Below, piece after piece: positions 22,701 through 35,612 of a stretch of DNA of 64,000 bases. Within the stretch, counting starts at the first letter, position 1, and every line of letters starts with the position of its first letter. A model generated the notes under the pieces. The model saw only the letters and a list, made by a program, of their open reading frames with translations, did no database searches and was not told where the DNA came from. The stretch is from Camillea tinctor (taxonomy: Eukaryota; Ascomycota; Sordariomycetes; Xylariales; Xylariaceae): NCBI GenBank assembly GCA_022578605.1, contig MU394062.1, positions 744,001 to 808,000 on the forward strand, written 5' to 3'. Both the position numbers and the translations under genes were made by a program.

Positions 22701-25479
22701 AACATAATTATACCAAAGCTGCATCACACATGCGCCGTGGGCGGTCTGGCTTGTCTGGGCCGGGTCGGGAAAGAGACGTGCGTGCGGTCAATAATAACTT
22801 TTTTTTTCCCTACTCTCTCTTTTACTTCTTTGGGTTCTACCACTTTCTATCATGTTGTAATCCGCGATGTTGTGTGTACGTGCGCACCACTTCTCGCTAT
22901 CCCCTTCTTGCGTCGTATATCTCCACAGAACACCTTGGACATCTTCTGGTCGGAACGTTATGTAAGTAGAGCTTGCTTGGTTGGACGCATAGCTGGAGAG
23001 GGTGTAATTTTGAGTCCGGGTTTGGTGGTGGAGGTGTGATAGACCAGGAAGAGGAGGAGAAAAAAAAGGAGACTGGGGCCCCAGTAGATGCAGCGTACTT
23101 TTTAGAATAGGCTTCGAGATTGGAGAGACAAAAAAGACAGAACGTGCGTTAGTGACCTTCGGTTTGAACAAAAAAGGACAGACGGGATACACGACATACA
23201 TGTGTCGTGGTCTCACGGTACATATGTAGGGATTGTGCCATCGGAATAAACTATGGTGTGTATCTGTCTTACACAAAACTGTCGAACTTCCGGCAACACA
23301 ACACGACATTAGTAGTCTTACACCGGGTCTTGGCGAGATGTAAGACTACCTAATATAAGGAAATACATACTAAGAAGAAAAGAAGAATAAAAGAAAAGAA
23401 GTCGATAAGGCACGAACCCTTGAGAACCAACTATTGTCACATTGTGGACCATAGATCGTGAACGTACGATCCAGTAGGGGTCTTTTCTTGTTTCCTTGGC
23501 CCCGACTCTCTTTTTCTCTTTTCCTCTCTTTCTCTCTCTCACTTTTCTCTTTTTTTTTTAATATTCTTATTTATTAGGGATTTAGGTATTCTTCATTATT
23601 TTTTAATTCTTCGAATTTTATCACCTTGTTTGCAATTCTGTTAGCTCCCCTGGTTCTTCTATACCATCGCACAGTAACTCGAGACATACCATGCTCCATC
23701 ACTGTTTTTGTCTATGCAGACGAGAGAGAATGGTTTAGGTAGTTAATTCTCTTTTGGGGATTAGTGCAGAGACCCTAGCGGTTTGGTTGTAAGCCACCCG
23801 TCGATCTATATGTGTTCTATCGCAAGAAGGGGTTTACGTCGTCATTGAACTAAATAAAATTGTTTAAGATAACAATAACACTAAATCCTTCTTTTCTTCT
23901 TTCGGTACGTCTGGCTGTTTGTATCAATATGCCATTGCATTTCCGTGCGGGATCTCGATCGTTCTGGATAGATGAGGTAACTCCCTACATCGATGCATGC
24001 ATGTATACTAAGAAAACATGGCATGGCATATACATAATCTACGTGGATGAACGAGAACAGGATTTAGAGGCGCAGAAGAATTCCTTGTCAGCAGGCTTAC
24101 ATAGTACTGTAGCACTGCTAGATACATGAGGTCTAGGGCAATTTAGTAGCTAAGCAGCTTCTTGGCCTACAAGTTAGCTGAATTAAACATCCGAGTAACC
24201 TGTATACGGCGCTGTATGGCGCCCTCCTCTTACTTGTAAGTTCAACGTTCTTTGTAGACAATCGTAATACCATAATAAAATAACGTACCTTAAAAAACTA
24301 CTATGATATGAAAAGTAAGCCACAATACGTTAATGTGTGAGCCCGTTTTCTAAGAGAATTCAATCTTAAAAATAAGAAAGAAAGTAAATAATATCAATTA
24401 GGTTACCTAGTACTCCGTATTATATTATTACTATTATGATCCTTTGCTTCTACAGCTAGGTATCAACGCAGCAGAGCAAATGCAGCTGTTTACCTAAACC
24501 TTACCGTAGGTGTATGCAATTGGGAATTTAGTGTAGTTCAATTCACCATGATTCGATCATTTTTGTCGGCAATCTGACGTGCGGCCTGCAGCAATCCAAG
24601 AACACCCCCCGGAAAACATATTTTTCAGCCCTGGTCCCTGGATGTACTCCTCTCCCCTATTGAGCCTATCGATGCCTTCCGTCTAACCTGGCGCCACCCG
24701 CCGGGCTGAGTTGCCCTGCGACCGCCTGCGCCTGACTTTTTAGCGCTACCTTAAATGGGTGCGCCCATACCCTCCCTCCCCACATGGCCTATTACGTAGT
24801 ATAAGTGCCTAGGTATACTAGTACAGTAATTACCTAGTGCAGTAGTATAAATCAGCTGTTGCTTGTAGAGTAGTATGTATGTATGTACAGGTAGCTGATA
24901 CAAGTCGGCTTGTCGCTTCTTCTGCCAGCCGGGTTTCCTGAAACACCAAAAACCCAAAAAATCAATAAGATAGAATGTTGGTTGACCCGCAAATTCTCAT
25001 TGTCTTCTTTTTTTTTTCTCTCTTTCTTTTCTTTCGATGGATCCCCCCAATCTCTCAGCCCAGCTCTAGCATTCGTTAATCTGTTCTACTCTTTTATTTT
25101 TATTTTTTAGTTTTATAACATACTATTACATTTTTACATACTTTTACCTCTTTTTCTTTTTTTTTTCTTTTCTTTTTCTTTTCTATTTCCTTTTCTTCTA
25201 TAGGCGGGGAAATAATATATGCTGTGTGTATTGTTCATCTATTGAACCTTTGATCAACGGACCATAATATCCAAACCCCCCTCTTCTCTCTCATCCCCCC
25301 CAAAAATAATACAATATACAACATTGAAATCCCCTATTTGGTATTATTCTGGGTAATATTTTCTGGACGCCAGACCACACGCAGCAAAGATTTACCATCA
25401 ACCTGGTCCACCTGTCACTCACTGATTGATTAGGCCCTGCGACGTCTTAAAAAAACGAGAGAATATCATTTGCCATGCT
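22701..25479. other. Intergenic, upstream of DUF1765 gene
   Basis: Contains an unassigned 173-codon minus-strand ORF (22788-23309) of no recognisable family and no clear coding bias, which I do not call. From about 25000 to 25250 the sequence is a long pyrimidine-rich (CT/T) leader typical of fungal promoters, belonging to the gene starting at 25480. Confidence 0.4.
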
Positions 25480-28400
25480 ATGATGACGGCTCCGACTCTG
25501 ACTGTGACGGTGTCCCCAGCCGTCGAGTCGACACGCTCGTTCCGTTCTCCTTCATCCACGCATTCACATCCCCATTCCCATCCACATTCGCATACGCATA
25601 CGCATACACATACGCATATACAGCATCAGCATCAGCATCAACAACAACAAGACCCTGCTGCATTGGCCCTGCTCTCTGGCCAGCCCATACGTAATAGGTC
25701 CTACAGTACCCAGAGTTTACCTGAATTGTCCTCATTTGACCTTCCTGCCTTCGATTTTGATTCGCAGCTCGACACCTCCTTTTCCTTTAATCCCGACTCG
25801 CTAAACTCGAATTCCAAGACCATCTCGAACTCAAACCCAAATTCAAATGCAAATTCAAATGCAAACTCAAGTTCAAACTCAAACTTAAACTCGCAACGGG
25901 TCGGTACAGATACAGATGTAGATACAGATGAGAAGTCAAGAACAACAACGGTCACTACCAAGGTTAAATTGGAGGGCCCCAGGCCTAGGGTAGACAAGAT
26001 GGGTAAAAGAAGAACCATGCTCAGCCGCCCACAGTCGTGGATGCCATCGTCTAGGTCCGCCCCCGAAATTGGAGCATACGTCGATGATAGGGGGGATGAA
26101 GGGTTCGATGGTACGAGGGAAGATGAGGGGTCCAAGTTTCTAACCCCGAATTTACCTGACAGGTCGAGAAACGTCTCGGACACTTTTGCATCTCTGGCCA
26201 GACGCACCTGGATGCCTTCTTCACGGTCGCCTTCGCCCAGGAACAGGAACGACGAAGAGGACAAGGAAAAGGAGAAGGAGAAAGAGAAAGACAAGGAAAA
26301 GGAAAACTCGTCCGAACCTCGCACCAGCCGTGAGCGCTCTGCTAGTAATAGTTCGATCATGAAGCTGAGAAAGGCCTCGCGAAAACGATCTGGATCTTAC
26401 ACCGACAGCGACGGTGGCCGAAACTCTTCTGAATCTGGAGGCAGACTGGGCAATTATCTTACTAGGATCAAACCGCGGTCGCAAGCCGCCCAGGCGAAGG
26501 CCAAGAGTAACGGTGACCTCGACAGTGCATCGTCGTCGACGACTAGCCTAGCACCGCCATCTACAGACACCCGCCGGTCGCACGCGTCCGAAACGAGCAA
26601 TAGCACCTATCCAGAAGAGACTGCGCCCACCACCAAAATGCCGTTGGTGCGAGATCCCCTGTGGTCGGCATTTAAGGGCCTCGATGCGGAATTCAACAAA
26701 TTCCAGGGCAAGTCGATTCCCATGAAAATGACCTTGATTCGGAGCGTGCTGGCTCCCTTTTTACGCAAATATGCTGCACACCCGTCCAATAAGATCTTGC
26801 ACTACGAGGACCTGGAACGGAGAGCTACGGTTCTGAACAAGTGGTGGGGTGGTCTGTTGGAAATGCTGGAGGCTAAGTCTCAGCCCCCAGTCTCGGGAGT
26901 GGACAGGCCGACGCTGCTCGAAGTCATGGGCAGCCTGATGATGCGCCCCGAATGGCGCCAGAGTACTCCGGAATTCTGTGCATTGGCTGATCGCAACCCC
27001 CGAGAGCGCCTGCGGAGGCGTTCGTGTACCCTTTCGAACGAGTCGTCAAGCTCTGTCGAGTCTACGGATTCTGTCTTTCTTGCCAGATCCACGGGTCACA
27101 ATGTGCGAACCATGTTCGTCGCGAATCTGATCACTCAGATGGCCATCGTCGTGGACAAGCTGGCTCTGCGCCATGCGCCTCTCAGTCTGATTAACTTTGC
27201 CGGCAAGGCTTGCGCTTATGCATTCTTCTTCGCACCGGGCATTGCTGATGTGCTCGTCCGCCTCTGGTCTTTAACCCCAGACCTATTGCGCCGGGTTGCC
27301 GATGAATTTCACCTACCGCGGTGGAGCAAAGGTGAGAGTGACGATATTGTTTCCCTCTTCCCTCCCTGCATCGAGGGACTAGGCTGGACCTCGGTCAAGA
27401 CTATGTCTAGCACTCTTCGGCAGGCGTCAAAACCGCCGTTGCCAGCGTCCAAGATTCCCTGGCGTGGACCATGGGTGTCGAGATGGAATGGCCGCGACTC
27501 CGACCTGTTCTTCATTTTCTGCAAATACTACTATATCTTAGCCGAAGAATTTATGCCGCAAGAACTCCCTCTTGTCGAGAAGGCTAGGGCGCCCGGGTTC
27601 GTTCTTGTCAATGCACAGATTCTTGCCGCTCTTGATTCTACTATACATCGCCAAGCGGCTCTCGAAGCCCCGCCAGTCCCTCTAGCAGACTCACTCCACG
27701 GAGCAGACGCATCGGTCATGTCCCTACAAATGGCTCCGAATAACAACATAATGAGGGGAATGACCGAGAACAGACTCATCGTTTTGTTGAAAGATTTCCT
27801 GTCATCGGCCTCTGTAATATTCGCAGGTGCTCGTCACACATTCGCTGAGGCCTTTATGGCAATCATGAAAGCTACAGCAAAACGCACTTCCCAATACGAC
27901 CACAATGCGTGTTTCACTTTCTGCGATTTTCTAGAAGAGGCGCTAGTGGCTTATGAAAGCTTCATTGATGTTCAAAGGCCGGACATGATCTATGTCGACT
28001 GGGCATTTTGGTTCGAAGTTTGCAGGAGGATTCTCGAGTCCAACAACTCTATGTCTGAGATTCGAGTGCTTTCCCTGATATTTTCCATATGGGATACGGT
28101 TGCGAGTAACCCAGCACGCAAATCGGCCATTTGTGTAGACTGGCTTCTTACGGAGGAGACATTTAACAAATTGTTCAACAATTGGTGCCCAATGGTACGA
28201 GCTTACTATATGCGGTTGCTGTGCTGGAGGATTTGCCGGGATGCTGGAGATGCAAACGAGACCGACGCGTAAGAATCACATATTGAATGCAACAAATAAG
28301 CAAAGAAATTGGCTGACCCCTTGCAGTAAAATATTCCTTCTCGTTTCTTCCCGGCTCAAGACCACATGGTCTCATTTTCTTTGGCTCAAGCAGACTACCG

Positions 28401-29368
28401 GAGACCAAGGCAAATTACCACCATCAACTGCTCCATCATTCCCGACTCCTGGAAAACGTTTCATGATTATCCGTACCGAAGTCCCCGCCGTGCAACAAGG
28501 TCTGATGGTGGGTTTCGATTCCTCACCAGCACCTCAGCATGATGTTTCATCGAGCCCAGCGACCGATTTCGATTCTATTGAGACGGACACGTATCCCGAG
28601 GTTGAACCCCCGAAGAAGAAATGGGGTCTCTTTGGAAAGATGTTTTCCTTTTCTGGATCCAATGAATCGAATGATCTAGAAATATTACGGCGCAACACGG
28701 CAGCATCTCGGTCTAAAACGGCTCTCCCACCGAACTCACCTCCCGGAGCTGCCAGTCCCCCGGGCTCCGACTCGGATAGTATGGGGTCATCTCCTACCTA
28801 TGAGGCAACACAGTATGTGTTCAGATTCATGCTCTCCTGGAATGCCGCTGGCACCATAGCACCACCCAATCGAATCCTTACTCGGCCGCGTCTCCCAAAC
28901 CCCGCGCAGTCCTGGGTTAGCTCTAAAAACCCAGGTGGAAGTCCGCCGCCGCTCCCAGCTAGTCGGCCTTCACCCACCCGGGCTATTTCTGGAAGTCCTC
29001 ACTTTGGTCTAGTTGAAAACGCAAAGAATGCCAACTCTTCTGAAGTCCCGTCATCACCCCCTCGCATTTCCATGTCATTTGACCAACGAGAAATCTTTAC
29101 TCCCACTAGCCCCGGAGATGACGGCAGTGACGATCTACCTCTTCTGGGCCCGACTAGTCCTGGGCAGGATTCAATTATCACCCCTGTCGAGCCTAAGGGG
29201 TTTTTTGCTTCTAATGTGAAGTACACTGGTCGAGCCTTAGCAGAATGGAGTCTGGTCGTTGCTGAGTGTAACAGCTTTGTCGACCGAAGACGGGAAGAAG
29301 GCGTCCTTGGACTCAATGATGTTGAAGTGCCAGCCCTCGGTGTTGAAGGCTTCAGGAAACTATCTTAA
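25480..29368 (+). CDS. DUF1765-domain protein
   Basis: Two exons (25480-28268 and 28327-29368) joined by a 58-bp intron (GTAAGA...TTGCAG) give 1,276 residues. The frame is open 18 codons before the first ATG; I use the ATG at 25480 (MMTAPTLTVTV). The N-terminus is disordered: a His/Thr/Gln repeat tract (residues 25-60), an Asn-Ser tract and an acidic-basic KEKEKEKDKEKE run. The folded part from about residue 390 to 950 carries family segments such as PMKMTLIRSVLAPFLRKY, VLNKWWGGLLEMLEAK and WVSRWNGRDSDLFFIFCKYY. The C-terminal region is again Ser/Pro-rich with KKKWGLFGKMFSF. This matches large fungal proteins annotated only as DUF1765; their function is not established, and a role at membranes or in cell polarity would be speculation. 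No membrane segment or signal peptide stands out. Confidence 0.9.
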
Positions 29369-31343
29369 GCTAGGCAGAACCTCTGCTTGCTCTCCCCACT
29401 CCTAAACTCGATGGAGCATACATCTCACGTACCCATCTTAGACGAAACACTTTTGATTTATTCAAAGCAATACGACACAAAATACCCACACCTAAACAGT
29501 TGTGTGGAACGATTCAATTTATGACGCCCAGTCTTTTTCAGGCGCTTAGAAGGATCCGGCATAAAGACACAGCAGCAATACCCTCACAAAACCCGATACT
29601 GGCGTTCTTAGGGCACGCGTGAATTTAAGGGCGGGATGGTCTTTGATTTTTTTTTCTGAACACAAAACTGGCAGGCTTCATTTCTCTTCATTCGTTCTGC
29701 ATTGCGACCATTGAATGGCGTTTAGGGACATTTACATTTTCACGAAAAATATAAGATACTCATCAGCAACTGCAAATGTGGCGATAGCATCATTCTCCGG
29801 AATTTGCATGGCTTGGTCACCAAAAATTCTTTTTTTAGATATTGAAGCATTGATTGGAAATTTGGTTTGATGGAATAATAGTCGGGGCATCAGGCTGGCT
29901 CAGCAAGGAATTTGGATATGGATCCGAAAGAAAAAGGGCTCTTCAAATATATACGCTTCGAAGGTCAGAACGAAACAAATTCCACCAAGATAGGCTTGAT
30001 TGACATTGTGCTACATACAACGAGAAGAAAAAAAATACCGGCGAGACTTTTAAGGATGCAGGTTCCAAAGAGTGGGAAATATTATAGGAAGGGAGTAAAC
30101 CCCGTCGCATCGTCGTATTGCGTTGCCATGCATTTGAGTGTACGATATTAAATAACCAACCACCGCATATACTGGCTACAGGCCGACGAATATTAAGAAC
30201 CCCCCCAACTCTGGGCAACGATCGCTAGAACCAACAATTACCTTAAGGCCTCGGTCTGCGATATTCTCAAGCAATGACATTAATGATCTAACCTGGACAA
30301 CTTAATTCGTAATATTCACGTCTAGCACCCGGCAGTAGGTAGGTTAGTATTATCTGGTTAATAGCTAACTAATATTAAATAGTGAAGTAAAGGAATGCGC
30401 ACCTAGCTAGGTACGCAGACACTCATATATATATATATAACCTACTAGTTATATGTCGGGTTTGTAGAGGAAAGCTGGTGGATTAGATATAGGTAAGGTA
30501 GTATGATCCTATCGTCCTTGTTCGGTGAGATGGATCTTCCCATCGTAGGGGTACATAGTAGATCGATCTATTTAACCCTCACTATCGATAGCCCTAGTCA
30601 GACAAGTAATTAAAGGCCATGGATCGAGGTCAGAGTCCTTCTGATAGGTATGTTTTATTATTTATACAATGGTACGCATCACCTAAGAGGAGCTATCCAT
30701 TCCTTAAATCGATTTATTCGACTTGAAACCTTGCATCCGGGTATGGGAGATAAAATAGAACGCAAGTAGTAGGAAGTAGGAGTAGGGTAAAGATACCTGA
30801 TCATGCATACATGCACACATATAATATATATATAGTAACATCCTACATGTTTCTGTTTATGTGACGATGGTAGAATTTGCGGGTGCTATATTGAACATAT
30901 AGTTATGGGTTCGTTGGTTTTGAGATCACTGAGGTTATTGGCAGGACATCTGGACACATATTATCCGAACTATGTTACTTCTGGGCTCGATATACCCGAT
31001 GAGGTTTTTTAAATTCATTTTATAAGCCAGAGAAGTTAGATGCCGACTTTTTTTTTTTCGCATTGAGGGTGATTATGCATGCAGTGGTGCTTTGAGGGCA
31101 TTTGCTTGTCAACCCTTCTCAACTTTGGGGTTGCCTCTCAACTTCATAGAGGTGGGATTGAAATAGAGAATGAACTACTACAATCAATTCAAAATTAAAC
31201 GAACTGAAATAATAACTTATAAATAGTAAAAAAGACAAGAGAGAACATTCAGAATAATTACTTTCATTACAGCATAATAAGTAAGATAGATAAATGAGAG
31301 GAAAAGAAAAAAAAGTAAGAGGAACCAAAAAAAAAAAAAAACT
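29369..31343. other. Intergenic between DUF1765 gene and tRNA
   Basis: 3' region of the DUF1765 gene, then AT-rich sequence with a TA run near 30426 and ACCTAGCTAGGT-type palindromes near 30400. No gene seen. Confidence 0.4.
31328..31341 (-). terminator. RNA polymerase III T-tract terminator
   Basis: On the minus strand an unbroken T run begins three bases after the discriminator of the tRNA-like gene, where a Pol III terminator is expected. Confidence 0.7.
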
Positions 31344-31415
31344 TGACCACGACCCGACTCGAACGGATAATCTTCTGGACTGGAATCAGATGCCTTACCT
31401 TTTGGCCACGCGGTC
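31344..31415 (-). tRNA. tRNA-like gene, anticodon CCA (tRNA-Trp candidate)
   Basis: Read on the minus strand, 72 nt fold as a cloverleaf. The acceptor arms GACCGCG and CGTGGTC pair with one G-U. A three-pair D stem (GCC/GGC) has a GG-containing loop. The anticodon stem is TCTGA/CCAGA with loop TTCCAGT, giving anticodon CCA. A five-base variable loop follows, and the T arm has the loop TTCGAGT. The discriminator is A, and a poly-T terminator follows directly. CCA reads UGG (Trp). One A-C mismatch sits at the base of the anticodon loop, and no intron is present, so it could be a decayed copy or an altered tRNA of another family (an Arg CCG body is imaginable). It may also be an active tRNA. Confidence 0.7.
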
Positions 31416-32562
31416 TTGAAGATTCAGCCCGGCTATTTAGGTTTATGACCTTAATCGCAGCCGTGCTTTTTTAAACTTTGTGGCCGCTTACACTAGTCTT
31501 TGGGCGGAGCCGAATAAATAAGACTTCTTTTTTGCCCTTGGGTTTAGGAATATAGGTAGTGGCGACTATGTGGGGTGGGCCTGGCTCAGATGTTCTAGAA
31601 GGTGATGGCTTCGGGGTGGGGAACGTGGGCGGAACGGGGCCTTTTTTTTCTTTTTCTTGGATATGGAGTTGGTTTGCGATACGCGGGAGAACTGGTGGTG
31701 ATTGAGACGAGATAAACGTCCCTTGGATTTAGAAATATTGGGATTGTTTACGCAATTGGGTATGCTGGAGAATCATTACGTCGGAGGGGAGATGGAGGGG
31801 ATGATAGTGAAATTCACGATTTTAGAAACGGGGACGAAATTTGATCTGGCGGCACAATTTTTGGTTGCTGTCTAATGGGTTTAGGTGAATAGGCAACCTC
31901 TGATGTTTCAGACGCGATGGGGCATATACGATGTGTCTGTCTACATACCTAGGCAAGGCAGGTTTGTGTTCGGCCGTATAATAAAGGCTATGCTTGCCGT
32001 ACGTGACGATATTCCAAAACGCATTCCCTGTGATACATGGCTTATCGCGCTATAAATCACTTGCTTGCTTCCCATGGGAAGAATACGAATACGAATAAAA
32101 AGGGGACCCCCTGCCTCCTCAACTCCCTCTCTATATCCCCCCCGCCTACCTTGTATAGTCCCCCATCTGAACCCCCGCAGCCACCTGAACGCTACGCCAG
32201 CCCGCTTGATCTTGGTTTCCCCCCAGGGTCACCGTCAGGCGAGTGGACACAGCGCAACGTCGCTGCGTACGTGTCGTCGGCTGCTGCTCCTATCCGAGCC
32301 CGAGACCCGCCCCCCTGATCCTCGTACAGGACGGGCGGCAGACGATCTCTCGCTCTTGCGGACTGCCAGTCGTGAGGCGGGGGATCTTGTATATACTGCT
32401 GACGGCGGACGGGTACGGCGAGCTGCTGTTTGGAGATTAGAGATACTTCGTCTTCGGGGGTTTTGGGGAGGAAGAGGAACCGCGTGGGAGATATTAGGGC
32501 TGGCGGGATGGAACACGGGTTGGTCTTCATTGACAGGTTGGCCTGGTGACACTTCCAGCTGG
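31416..32562. other. Intergenic with unassigned GC-rich ORFs
   Basis: The right half (32190-32560) is GC-rich with overlapping frames on both strands. It may be the 3' part of the F-box-like remnant on the minus strand, but no splice path could be fixed. Confidence 0.35.
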
Positions 32563-32906
32563 CTATGCCACTACGGGCTCGTCTGCAGCAGCAGCATGGG
32601 ACAAGTGAGGTATCTGAAGTAAGCTCGCAGCTCGGGCCGCTGTGTTGAAAGTATGGAGTAGTAGCTCTCTACTGGTTGTGAGGTTCTCCTCGTCGATGTA
32701 GAGCGTCACCCTCTCGTATAAGAGCGGCCTGGCGAATCTCGAGGAATGGCCGTGAAAAGCAGCACAGGTTCCCACGAATGCCCCTCCCGGTGGCTCAGAC
32801 CTGGGTTTCAGGGGTGGAAGATGCAGGTGGTGAAAGATATACTCGGAAAGCCGGTTTGGAAGTTGGACCTGACCCCTAATGTCCCTGCAAACAGCTGGGT
32901 TGGGTA
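32563..32906 (-). pseudogene. F-box-like protein remnant
   Basis: A minus-strand frame reads LPNRLSEYIFHHLHLPPLK and then FARPLLYERVTLYIDEENL. The first resembles an F-box (Leu-Pro, Ile-Phe, His-Leu pattern) and the second the ARPLLYxxVxL segment that follows it in many fungal F-box proteins. F-box proteins link substrates to SCF ubiquitin ligases through Skp1. There is no good start codon, the frame stops at 32563, and no downstream repeats could be joined with confidence. It may be a real multi-exon gene whose structure I failed to see, or a relic. Confidence 0.35.
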
Positions 32907-34049
32907 GATCGGTTCGGATAACAGAGACATATAAGATAGGATATATTGAACCTAGTTTTAATATGCACTCAAAACTTATAGGTTGCCCAATGTACTTGAC
33001 TCAGTACATGAAGTTCTGTTTAACTAGGTGCGTTAGCAGGCTGAGCAGCGGACGGGACAGACATCAATGAAGTTTATAGAAGTGTGTTGGCATAGGTGTA
33101 AATGATATAACAGCACGACACTGGGTGCGCATATAACTACCTAGGTTAGTCTAACTCTAAATAAGGTATCACTACCAAATTCGGACGTCACAAAAATGCC
33201 GAGAAGGCCGCTGTTTTGTTGCTTATATGTAAAAAACGTTCGATTACTAGTGTAAGGGGGGACCCATTCCGTCAAGACCTTAACGTTGCTCAGTTACCTC
33301 ACCTACGTAAGCAAGTACAAGTATCTACCTATTGCACGGTTATAGTATATCATAGGTATAGTTCATAGGTCACGTAAGTAGATTGTATACCCTTTTAACT
33401 ATTAAATTGTGCAAGATAAAGTATTACTTTGCTTATGAAAAATCACACATACTAATATATAGAGTACAATAATAAAGTATATTTTATTGTGGTGTTATTG
33501 TGAGAGAAGTTGGGATGACAGTAATATGTATGTAACTTTAGGTACGCTGAAGACATAGGCTGATATTGGAAGTTACCCAAGTCTTTAAGGGTCCAAAGGG
33601 AATGCAATGCTGCTGATTGGACTATGTTAGTTAAGTTAAGGTACCTAAGTAGGTAAGGTACTAGGTTAGTTACTAATTAGCTTCTCCGGATTTTCCGCCG
33701 CGCTGAAACGGGTAGTGGCTGTGCACAATGGTTTTCAAAGCCCCTTCAATTAATAACTTTATCTGCAGCAAAGCGATATAACATAAACTTCAACTTGTAC
33801 ATAATACAACCCCAATTCCATTCTTCTACATCTACATCCCACCTCTCCACGTCCACCGACTAATCTCATCCCTCCACTCCTTGTTCTCCGGGTCCCGAGA
33901 ATAAACAATCCCCCTCCGTGCCACCGGCCGGTCCGATCTCTCTCCCCATGGCTCTCTCCATTCTCTCACTGGGACATATACTTGATATTTATATACATAT
34001 CTACCTCTCCCTATAATACTAATATCACGAACCACGTACGTACGTCACG
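32907..34049. other. Intergenic, upstream of Zn2Cys6 factor
   Basis: AT-rich with ACCTAGGTTAG and TAGGTACCTAAG palindromes (33139, 33640). No gene seen. The last about 200 bases are the promoter/leader of the factor starting at 34050. Confidence 0.4.
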
Positions 34050-35612
34050 ATGCCTCCACGAAGATCCCATAAGAAGTCCCGCGCAGGTGTGTCCCGATAC
34101 GTTTATACAGTGTACACCGTCCCGTCTGTTACCTAAAATGTTAACCGTGGAAAACCCCCCCAAAAAGGCTGTAGACGATGTAAATCCAGGAAGATCAAGT
34201 GTGATGAGGTCCATCCTCGTTGCGGGAACTGTTCCAAGCATGGCGTCGCTTGTGATTTCGAACATCCTGAGATAGCGGACACTCTCGCACCTCCCGAAAC
34301 ACCACATCCAGCCAACTCTGCGAGTCCTTGCGACAGCCCCTCGATCAGTTCTTTACCTCCCACCCCTTCTGCTACCGCCAGCACGCCTGCGCCCATCTAC
34401 CGTCAACCCGATCAGCCCCCCTTATCCTCTAATTCCAAGAACGATCGTATGATGGAATTGAAGCTCCTCCACCACTACACCACCATCACCTGCGAGACCC
34501 TTGCCATATCCTCCCCCGTCAGCGAGAAGATATGGCGCGAGACGGTCCCCCATCTGGCTTTTTCAGGCGCCGATTTCCTGGCAGACGCCCTGCTGGCCGT
34601 TTCTGCTCTTCACCTACGATCCATATCCCCTCAGGACCAGGAGCTTATAAGAGCGAGCCACTCCTATATGGCTGCCACTCTGTCCGAATATAGCGCCAGG
34701 CTAGGCAAGGGTATCAATGAATCCAATGCCGAGGCCCTCTTTCTCACATCCGCTCTTATTGCCTTCCAGTCCACCGCATCTCGAATATTTACGAGGGACG
34801 ATAGCGGTGACCTGAAGGACCGCTCTGACGGCTATGTCCTGCCCCTATCCTGGTTTCACTCCTTCCAAGGAGTGAAGACCATAGTGGCTTCTAGTTGGCA
34901 GTGGCTTCGTAATAGTGGTATTGTCATCCCAATCATCGAATCTCAGCCTGCGCTAAATCTCGACCTTTCCGGCAAGGGTGCCACCTTCTTTAGCGATCTT
35001 CTCGTCGGAGTCGACGAAGAGCTGTCCGGCCTAGGCGATGACCCCGCTCTCCAGCGGTCTACCCGCCAAGCCTACCAGCATGCCGTTGCCGTTCTGGACT
35101 GGGCTCACAAAATCCCCCAGACCGGCGCACCCCTAGTATTTCTCGCTACCGTGTCTCGTCGGTTTGTCGATCTTCTTGAACTTCGAAGACCCCGTGCGCT
35201 TGCCATCCTCGCAAGCTACTTCGCCTTGCTCAAGTTCCTTGACTCGGTCTGGTGGCTGAAAGGTGTGGCTCGTCGCGAAGTCATGGGTATCGTCTCTTTA
35301 TTCGATCCGGATGACGACGAGTGGTGGCCTCGACTACAGTGGCCTCTTCGCATTGCGCTTTACGACGGGGATATAATACCGCCAGACATCTGGGGGGCAG
35401 ACCCTGCTGCCGAGACGGCACGAATGGACCGAGCAGCCCAGAGTGGTGTGGTTAGCCATATTGAGCTACTGAGCCGCATGTTCTCAGCTGTCCAAAACAA
35501 TATGCCTGGCGCCTTAGACGCTGTTGCTCAGAGATATGCCATCGACAAGGAGAAAGAAATGCAACGGCAGCTGATGCTCATGGATGATTTACATGTGCCA
35601 CAAGTTGACTGA
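34050..35612 (+). CDS. Zn2Cys6 transcription factor, Upc2/sterol-uptake-like
   Basis: Two exons (34050-34086 and 34168-35612) with an 81-bp intron give 493 residues. The intron sits just before the zinc cluster: after MPPRRSHKKSRAG comes Cys14-x2-Cys17-x6-Cys24-x6-Cys31-x2-Cys34-x6-Cys41, with the usual lysine-rich KSRKIKCDEVHPRC. A Ser/Pro/Thr-rich linker follows. The effector domain begins LKLLHHYTTITCETL and WRETVPHLAFSGADFLADAL, the pattern of fungal factors annotated as sterol uptake control protein 2 or C6 factors. The family binds CGG-type DNA sites in the nucleus; many members are not sterol regulators, so the target is unknown. No neighbouring pathway genes point to a local cluster. 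The 5' leader is rich in ACGTACGT. Confidence 0.9.

Noticed and set aside
22788..23309. 173-codon minus-strand ORF
   Set aside because: No recognisable motif, poor codon structure, overlaps a plus-strand ORF in low-complexity pyrimidine-rich DNA; likely chance.
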